Positions 6,343-11,774 of a stretch of DNA of 11,774 nt are shown piece by piece. How positions within the stretch are numbered: position 1 is the stretch's first letter; the number at the start of each line of letters is the position of its first letter. The DNA lies in the NCBI GenBank assembly GCA_946480015.1, contig CAMLIL010000136.1, forward strand, positions 1 through 11,774. Direction: 5' to 3'. Under the pieces are notes generated by a model. It searched no databases. It was not told the DNA's origin and worked only from the letters and a program-made list of their open reading frames with translations. The DNA is from an uncultured Oxalobacteraceae bacterium (GTDB taxonomy: Bacteria; Pseudomonadota; Gammaproteobacteria; Burkholderiales; Burkholderiaceae). Both the position numbers and the translations under genes were made by a program.

Positions 6343-6797
6343 AATTCACCTCCGATACGACCAGCATCGCGATCCTTGCCGAAGTCGATATAGCTTAGAT
6401 AGACAAGCGGCGGCACCATCAGCGCCAGGGCGACCGCGTCGATCCACACGTGCACCACGGCACCGGCGCGCAGCGAGATCAGCATGTCTTGCGGCGCCCA
6501 CACTGCCAGGCCGGCCAGCAAGGCTATCCACGCGGCGGTGCTGCGCTCGCGGTTGCCGATCCAGACCAGCCCCGCCATCCACAGCGCGGCAGCCTGCACG
6601 GTCGGGCCGAACAGCGCCAGCCACCAGGCTTGCTGCTGGCGCGCTGCGGCCGGCGCGGCGCCGTGCCAGAAAGCGCTTTCGATGCCGCGATGGTAATTGT
6701 CGAGCAACGGGGCATCGGCCATCGATGCCAGCAGCAGGCCCACCAGCAGATGCCAGGCGACGCAGGCGTACAGCCACCAGACGGCGGCGCGTCTCAT
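6339..6797 (-). CDS. Uncharacterised four-helix membrane protein
   Basis: This is a 152-residue integral membrane protein that I do not recognise. It has hydrophobic segments at about 6-27, 58-81, 88-104 and 113-134. Polar residues between and within them stand out: DNYHRGIE (33-40), FW at 43-44, QQQAWW (54-59), APQD (101-104) and HVWID (116-120). The C-terminus is charged and probably cytoplasmic. I chose the ATG at 6797, which overlaps the stop of the DCC protein gene (ATGA at 6794-6797) and has a CGGAG ribosome site at good spacing. A longer in-frame start at 6830 would lie within the previous gene. Coupling on both sides suggests it works with the DCC oxidoreductase and the membrane-anchored epimerase, perhaps as a membrane partner (inference). 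Confidence 0.82.
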   Translation of the reverse strand: MRRAAVWWLYACVAWHLLVGLLLASMADAPLLDNYHRGIESAFWHGAAPAAARQQQAWWLALFGPTVQAAALWMAGLVWIGNRERSTAAWIALLAGLAVWAPQDMLISLRAGAVVHVWIDAVALALMVPPLVYLSYIDFGKDRDAGRIGGEL

Positions 6798-7204
6798 GAC
6801 ACGCTCCGGAAGCACACGCCATCGCGGCACGGCGGCCCGGCGCGGTAACCCAGCACGCGCGAGAGCGTGTAGCGGTTGCGCGCGAACCAGTGGTATGGCC
6901 GGGCGAACAGGGTGCGCACGCCCGGCACGCCCAGCGGCCAGACCAGCCAGCCGCGGCCAACCAGCGAATACACCGCCCAGATCGTGTCGATACCGGCCAG
7001 CAGCGTGCCGTCGCTGGTGCGGCTGATCACTTCACGGTGGAAGTCGGCCATGCTCAGGTTCAATGCGGAGGGATCGAAACCGGGCGCGCTGATATCGACG
7101 AAGGCCAGCTTGCCGGCGCGGTCCCAACGGCGGATGCGGTCGGTTTCGGTGCGGCAGAACGGACAATCACCGTCGAAGTACATGGTCAGTGCGGGGGTGG
7201 CCAT
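6794..7204 (-). CDS. DCC-family (DUF393) thiol-disulfide oxidoreductase-like protein
   Basis: This 136-residue protein opens with the family signature MYFDGDCPFC (residues 8-17), whose Cys14 and Cys17 form a CxxC like that of thioredoxin-fold enzymes. The body has the usual conserved pieces: FVDIS, a GIDTIWAVY stretch in which the substrate or partner is thought to bind, and ARPYHWFARNRYTLSR near the end. A second cysteine pair, CRDGVC, sits at about 126-131. The family is presumed to do thiol-disulfide or related redox chemistry, but no reaction is established. Two ATGs compete, at 7210 and 7204. I prefer 7204 because the AAGGAG ribosome site then has about eight bases of spacing, against two for 7210. 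The regulator's TGA stop falls inside that spacer, so translation is coupled. Confidence 0.88.
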   Translation of the reverse strand: MATPALTMYFDGDCPFCRTETDRIRRWDRAGKLAFVDISAPGFDPSALNLSMADFHREVISRTSDGTLLAGIDTIWAVYSLVGRGWLVWPLGVPGVRTLFARPYHWFARNRYTLSRVLGYRAGPPCRDGVCFRSVS

Positions 7205-7206
7205 GG

Positions 7207-7743
7207 TCATTTCTCCTTACCGTTGCCAAGCAGGCGCGCAACCTTTCCGCCCATCGACAAAAAGCGCTGCAGGGTCGCCGGCGGCAAGCCTTTGTAGTCT
7301 TCAAAGGTGGCGCTGAGCATGTCGAGGAAGGCCAGCACTTCGCTCATGCGCTTCAGTGATGCGGCGTCCAGCTCGGCGTCGTGCTCGCCTTCGATGGCGC
7401 ATTCCCGCAGCACGGTCAAGGTCGGATCGATTTCACGGCGTTTGCGCTCCTCCACGATGACGCGGAAGATTTCCCACACATCGTGAAGGGCAATGAAGTG
7501 GTCGCGCCGGTCGCCCATCACGTGGCTGACCTTGATTAACTTCCAGCTCTGCAACTCTTTCAGGCTGTTGCTGACGTTCGAGCGCGCCACGCCCAGCGAT
7601 TCGGCGATGTCCTCGGCGTTCAGCGGCCGGTTGGCCAGGAACAGCAGCGCGTGGATCTGCGCCACGGTGCGGTTGACGCCCCAGCGCGTGCCCATCTCGC
7701 CCCAGTGAAGGACGAATTTCTGTTCGGTTGGACTTAAGGTCAT
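7207..7743 (-). CDS. GbsR/MarR-type transcriptional regulator
   Basis: This 178-residue DNA-binding protein is of the GbsR type within the MarR superfamily. It begins with the typical FVLHWGEMGTRWGVNRTVAQ stretch (10-29). A winged helix-turn-helix follows: LNAEDIAESLGVARSNVSNS (41-60) with recognition helix around 54-64 and a wing around 69-85 (IKVSHVMGDRRDHF). The C-terminal half is helical and probably dimerises. Known members respond to choline or small ligands and repress neighbouring genes; the ligand here is unknown. It is first in the operon with the DCC, membrane and epimerase genes. A palindrome over its own promoter (7762-7785) points to autoregulation. The start at 7743 has a modest GGCGGA ribosome site. 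Confidence 0.88.
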   Translation of the reverse strand: MTLSPTEQKFVLHWGEMGTRWGVNRTVAQIHALLFLANRPLNAEDIAESLGVARSNVSNSLKELQSWKLIKVSHVMGDRRDHFIALHDVWEIFRVIVEERKRREIDPTLTVLRECAIEGEHDAELDAASLKRMSEVLAFLDMLSATFEDYKGLPPATLQRFLSMGGKVARLLGNGKEK

Positions 7744-7761
7744 GATATTCCGCCATTTCAG

Positions 7762-7785
7762 TAATTTCTGTCGATGCAGAAATTA
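7762..7785. promoter_or_regulatory. Palindromic operator candidate for the GbsR-type regulator
   Basis: TAATTTCTG (7762-7770) and CAGAAATTA (7777-7785) are perfect 9-bp inverted repeats around the 6-base centre TCGATG. The site covers the -10 and the expected start point, so bound protein would block transcription. A third half-site, ATTTCAG (7755-7761), lies one helical-turn-scale step (nine bases) further into the leader. The arrangement fits a dimeric winged-helix repressor acting on its own operon. Confidence 0.7.
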
Positions 7786-7810
7786 GACTCCGAATTTGAC
7801 GGAATGTCAA
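7782..7810 (-). promoter_or_regulatory. Sigma-70 promoter of the regulator-epimerase operon
   Basis: On the minus strand TTGACA (7810-7805) is a perfect -35 and TCTAAT (7787-7782) a five-of-six -10, with 17 bases between. Transcription should start near 7775, leaving a leader of about 32 bases. It is the best promoter in the window, which suits a gene set held down by a repressor. Confidence 0.85.
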
Positions 7811-7822
7811 AGACTAATCGCC

Positions 7823-8674
7823 TTACTTTTGCGCGCGGATGGCGGCGTCGAAGCTGCCGTCGGCCTTCAGATGGCCAGTCGCCCAGGCAACGCCGCGCGC
7901 GACCAGGTTCAGGTAGCGCGGGTCGGCGATGGTGGCTTCGTTATGGGCCAGGGTCAGGCTGAACACTTTGGCTTTGGCCGGACCGTACTCGTGGGTCCAG
8001 GCGACCGTGAACTGCTGGCTACGCTCGCGTTCATCGGCGGCGTTCGGCTGGACGCCGGCCAGGATGGGGGTGACGCCGAAATTGCTCAGGTTGTTGTACA
8101 ACTCTTCGTTCGGGGTGGTCCACAGTTCCAGCCCCTTGGCGATCGGGTGATCGGGGTTCGCGAAGCTCAATTTAATCGGTAGCTGCGGTCCGTGGCCGGT
8201 CGACTGCATGCCGGTCAGGGCGAACCAGCGGGCATTGGCAGCGCCTGGCTTCACCGGCTCGCGCCAGGTGCCCGAGCGGTACGAATGCATGGCGCAGTGC
8301 AGGTTGACGGCCGGGATGCCGCGCCGGTGCGGTGCGAGCACATTGTCGAGCGCTGCCGCATCGTCTTCATCGGCCGCGCATTCGTCATGGATGATGACGT
8401 CGTAGCCGTCGCCGTAGTGCGGATCGGTCAGGATGGGGAGCTTGGGACGGGTTGGCCGATCGGTGCCGCTCGGGTCGTAATACGCGTGCGACACCTCGAC
8501 GTTGAGCTGCGCCTTCAGGCCGTTTTCCAGCAGGCGGCGCTGCTCCGGGTAATTATGATAGCCACCGCCGCTGACGATCAGCACCCGCACGGGCTTGGCA
8601 GGCGCGGCCTGAACGGACAGCGCGAGGAAGGCGGTCGCGGCGGCGAGCGCCGGGACGATGGACTTGATGTGCAT
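7823..8674 (-). CDS. Exported ThuA-domain protein
   Basis: This 283-residue protein has a signal peptide (about residues 1-24, cleavage near VQAA|PAK) followed by a ThuA domain, a glutamine-amidotransferase-like fold. VLIVSGGGYHNYPEQ (31-45), YDVIIHDECAAD, AVNLHCAMHSYR with its Cys-His core, and SLTLAHNEATI are the recognisable blocks. ThuA proteins are linked to trehalose and other sugar utilisation, and many exported ones sit with glycoside-degrading enzymes; no such genes are near here, so the substrate is open. The start at 8674 has no Shine-Dalgarno match. A weak -10-like TAAAGT lies at 8709-8704 (minus). It stands alone between the ftsB operon and the regulator operon, 83 bases after ftsB, so read-through from ftsB is possible. 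Confidence 0.85.
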   Translation of the reverse strand: MHIKSIVPALAAATAFLALSVQAAPAKPVRVLIVSGGGYHNYPEQRRLLENGLKAQLNVEVSHAYYDPSGTDRPTRPKLPILTDPHYGDGYDVIIHDECAADEDDAAALDNVLAPHRRGIPAVNLHCAMHSYRSGTWREPVKPGAANARWFALTGMQSTGHGPQLPIKLSFANPDHPIAKGLELWTTPNEELYNNLSNFGVTPILAGVQPNAADERERSQQFTVAWTHEYGPAKAKVFSLTLAHNEATIADPRYLNLVARGVAWATGHLKADGSFDAAIRAQK

Positions 8675-8757
8675 GAGTAATCGAAGTGGCCGAGGGAGGT
8701 CTACTTTAGCAGAACATCAAGTAGGAGTCGCCAACGACTACTGACGCGTTGACTACA

Positions 8758-9099
8758 TCAATGCTTGCCCTCTTCCTTCGGCGGCGGCGGCGGCGGCAGC
8801 GGAGTCGCGGATTCCTTGGGCGCGCCATTGGCGCCGAGAACCTGGATGTAGATTTCGTCCTGCTTGATCATGCCTAGCTCCAGGCGCGCGCGTTCTTCCA
8901 CGGCGCCGGTGCCCTCCTTCAAATCCAGCACTTCGGATTCGAGCTTGGCGTTGCGGGCTCTGAGTTCGTCGGACTTCTGGCGGGCGGCATCGACTTGCGC
9001 TTCCATCTCGTGTACCCGCAGCCAGCCCCCCTTCCCCAGCCATAATGGATATTGGATCAGCAGCAGCAAGGCGGCGAGGGCGAGCGTGATGAGGCGCAT
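8758..9099 (-). CDS. ftsB: Cell division protein FtsB
   Basis: This 113-residue bitopic membrane protein belongs to the FtsQLB divisome complex, which links septal peptidoglycan synthesis to the Z-ring. It has a short cytoplasmic start, one membrane segment (about 2-20), then a coiled coil (about 29-66, including [16 protein letters not shown]), then [16 protein letters not shown], the conserved C-terminal FtsB block. The tail ends in [14 protein letters not shown], encoded by a run of six CGG triplets (8779-8796 on the plus strand). The ATG at 9099 has a GGAG ribosome site. An in-frame ATG at 9120 lies inside an intercistronic hairpin and lacks a ribosome site. Position directly after eno is the usual proteobacterial arrangement. 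Confidence 0.93.
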   Translation of the reverse strand: MRLITLALAALLLLIQYPLWLGKGGWLRVHEMEAQVDAARQKSDELRARNAKLESEVLDLKEGTGAVEERARLELGMIKQDEIYIQVLGANGAPKESATPLPPPPPPKEEGKH

Positions 9100-9108
9100 G
9101 ATGCTCCA

Positions 9109-9133
9109 ACCGGCCAGCATGGCGCTGGCCGGT
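9109..9133 (-). other. Intercistronic hairpin between eno and ftsB
   Basis: ACCGGCCAGC (9109-9118) and GCTGGCCGGT (9124-9133) form a perfect 10-bp GC-rich stem around the 5-base loop ATGGC. No U-tract follows, so it is not a standard terminator. It ends only a few bases before the ftsB ribosome site and could stabilise the eno mRNA 3' end, reduce ftsB translation or cause partial termination. Confidence 0.75.
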
Positions 9134-9143
9134 CATACTTAAA

Positions 9144-10433
<1,290 letters not shown>

Positions 10434-10461
10434 TTAATTCTCCAATGGTAAGAAAATGGCG

Positions 10462-10484
10462 GGCCGGTCCGTGTGGAACCGGCC
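10462..10484 (-). other. Hairpin between kdsA and eno
   Basis: GGCCGGT (10462-10468) pairs with ACCGGCC (10478-10484). Two further G-C pairs extend it inward across a one-base bulge, leaving a GTGT loop. On the minus strand the stem is followed after a few bases by ATTTTCTT (10457-10450). That is T-rich but not adjacent, so it may act as a partial terminator or attenuator rather than a full stop. The eno ribosome site comes right after. Confidence 0.6.
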
Positions 10485-10521
10485 GATGGACGAACCCGTT
10501 ACAAGCCCTGGAATGCCGTGG

Positions 10522-11379
10522 TCAGGCGGTGAAGCTCGATTCGAGGAAACCAGCTTTCTTGACCACGCGGTCAAGGTCGACCAGGGTCGACAGCAGTTCC
10601 TTCATGCGCCCCAGCGGGACCGCGTTCGGTCCGTCGGATAAGGCTTGCGCCGGGTTCGGGTGCGTTTCCATGAACAGGCCGGCGATACCGGCTGCCACGG
10701 CTGCGCGCGAGAGCACGGGGATGTGCTCGCGCTGGCCACCTGATGAGGTGCCTTGTCCGCCCGGCAGCTGTACCGAATGGGTCGCATCGAACACGACCGG
10801 GCAGTTCGATTCCCGCATGATCGCCAGTGAGCGCATGTCGGAAACGAGGTTGTTGTAGCCGAAAGACACGCCGCGCTCGCAGGCCATGAAGTTGTCTTCG
10901 TTCAGGCCGGCTGCCTTGGCGGCGGCTCTGGCCTTGTCGATGACGTTTTTCATGTCGCCGGGGGCGAGGAACTGGCCCTTCTTGATATTGACCGGCAGGC
11001 CCGATTGCGCGCAGGCGACGATGAAGTCGGTCTGGCGGCACAGGAAGGCCGGGGTTTGCAGCACGTCGACCACGGCCGCGACGGCCGGGATTTCTTCGAT
11101 CGTGTGGATGTCGGTCAGAACCGGCACGCCGATTTCGCGCTTGACGTCGGCCAGGATCTCCAGGCCCTTTTCCATCCCCAGGCCGCGGTAGGAACTGCCC
11201 GAGGAACGGTTGGCCTTGTCGAACGAGGATTTATAGATGAAGGGGATGCCCAGGGCCGCAGTGATTTCCTTCAGGGTGCCGGCCGTGTCGAGCGCCATCT
11301 GACGCGATTCGATCACACAGGTGCCGGCGATGAGGAAAATCGGCTGCTCGAGCCCGACGTCAAAACCGCAAAGCTTCAT
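10522..11379 (-). CDS. kdsA: KDO-8-phosphate synthase, metal-dependent type
   Basis: KdsA condenses phosphoenolpyruvate with arabinose-5-phosphate to 3-deoxy-D-manno-octulosonate 8-phosphate, the precursor of the Kdo sugar of lipopolysaccharide; cytoplasmic. This is full length at 285 residues. Hallmarks are [10 protein letters not shown] (51-60), LTDIH (88-92), CRQTDF (114-119), NIKKGQF (131-137), [10 protein letters not shown] (173-182) and SDGPNAVPL. The metal-site residues of class II enzymes are all present: Cys21 (AGTCVIES), His201 (FDATHS), Glu238 (METHP) and Asp249 (SDGP). E. coli has Asn in place of the cysteine and needs no metal. The start overlaps the pyrG stop as ATGA (11376-11379), with an AAGGAGAC ribosome site inside pyrG, so the two are translationally coupled. 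Confidence 0.97.
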   Translation of the reverse strand: MKLCGFDVGLEQPIFLIAGTCVIESRQMALDTAGTLKEITAALGIPFIYKSSFDKANRSSGSSYRGLGMEKGLEILADVKREIGVPVLTDIHTIEEIPAVAAVVDVLQTPAFLCRQTDFIVACAQSGLPVNIKKGQFLAPGDMKNVIDKARAAAKAAGLNEDNFMACERGVSFGYNNLVSDMRSLAIMRESNCPVVFDATHSVQLPGGQGTSSGGQREHIPVLSRAAVAAGIAGLFMETHPNPAQALSDGPNAVPLGRMKELLSTLVDLDRVVKKAGFLESSFTA

Positions 11380-11774
11380 GCTGCGTCTCCTTGCAATGCC
11401 AGCTCGGCATTGGCTGCCTTGGACTGGCTGTGGGCGGCCTTGTGCGCCAGCGCGGCCTTGATGAACGAGGTGAACAGCGGATGGCCGCTGCGCGGGGTCG
11501 ACTTGAATTCAGGGTGGAACTGCACGCCCATATACCATGGGTGGCCGTTGTCTCCGCTGCGCGGCAATTCCATGATTTCGCACAGGGATTCGGTGGGGGT
11601 GCGGGCCGATACGATCAGGCCGGCCTCTTCCACGCGCGACAGGTAGTGGTTGTTGGCTTCGTAGCGGTGACGATGGCGCTCGGTCACGACGCTGCCGTAG
11701 ATTTCGGCCGCCAGGGTGCCGGGATTGACGGCGCAGGCTTGCGCGCCCAGGCGCATGGTGCCGCCCAGGTCGGA
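11376..11774 (-). CDS. pyrG: CTP synthase, C-terminal part (runs off right edge)
   Basis: CTP synthase makes CTP from UTP, ATP and glutamine. The 132 residues visible are the end of the class I glutamine-amidotransferase domain, starting [12 protein letters not shown]. They contain [11 protein letters not shown], and [19 protein letters not shown], in which the His and Glu of HPE complete the Cys-His-Glu triad; the nucleophile Cys is outside the window. The C-terminal tail after the domain is Ala- and Lys-rich. It is upstream of kdsA and overlaps it by four bases, giving the pyrG-kdsA-eno-ftsB order common in beta- and gammaproteobacteria. Confidence 0.97.
   Translation of the reverse strand, partial: SDLGGTMRLGAQACAVNPGTLAAEIYGSVVTERHRHRYEANNHYLSRVEEAGLIVSARTPTESLCEIMELPRSGDNGHPWYMGVQFHPEFKSTPRSGHPLFTSFIKAALAHKAAHSQSKAANAELALQGDAA

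Noticed and set aside
8721..8741. Possible hairpin terminator after ftsB (AGTCG-CCAA-CGACT)
   Set aside because: The stem is only five clean pairs and no T-run follows on the minus strand, so I do not call a terminator.
8779..8796. Run of six CGG triplets considered as a phase-variable repeat
   Set aside because: It is a triplet repeat in frame near the C-terminus of FtsB, so length changes would only add or remove prolines and not switch the gene off.

Overview
The window reads as an ordinary chromosomal segment of a GC-rich betaproteobacterium, most likely of the Oxalobacteraceae (Massilia, Duganella or Janthinobacterium type). The clues are the core gene order pyrG-kdsA-eno-ftsB, the overall protein character, strong GC bias at third codon positions and short ATGA gene overlaps. 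Assignment to this family is from recalled similarity only. Most genes are on the minus strand. Only a gamma-carbonic-anhydrase-like gene and hslO are on the plus strand.

Layout from left to right. Positions 1-496 hold the N-terminal third of htpX (minus), with its promoter at 535-563 overlapping a terminator at 555-579. Positions 619-719 hold a 101-bp element with perfect 21-bp terminal inverted repeats, flanked by TTA direct repeats. The right-hand TTA is the stop codon of the next gene, an RNase AM/PHP phosphoesterase (720-1562). Upstream of that is an alpha/beta hydrolase (1644-2525) whose promoter carries a 14-bp palindrome. A divergent plus-strand pair follows: gamma-carbonic anhydrase homologue (2684-3208) and hslO/Hsp33 (3212-4168). 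It is closed by a bidirectional terminator (4263-4297) shared with a convergent RcnB-like periplasmic protein gene (4312-4755).

Positions 4906-7743 hold a tightly coupled minus-strand operon of four genes: a GbsR/MarR-type regulator, a DCC-family (DUF393) thiol oxidoreductase, a four-helix membrane protein, and a TIGR01777 SDR-like epimerase fused to an N-terminal membrane domain I do not recognise. Its promoter is near consensus (TTGACA-17-TCTAAT), and a perfect 9-6-9 palindrome covers the -10 and start site, suggesting autoregulation. This is the best candidate in the window for an undescribed system.

Positions 7823-8674 encode an exported ThuA-domain protein. From 8758 to the right edge lies the conserved housekeeping operon pyrG (partial)-kdsA-eno-ftsB, with strong intercistronic hairpins before eno and before ftsB. 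The KdsA has the cysteine that marks the metal-dependent class of the enzyme. I saw no tRNA, rRNA, CRISPR array, complete insertion sequence or gene-free stretch over 300 bases.
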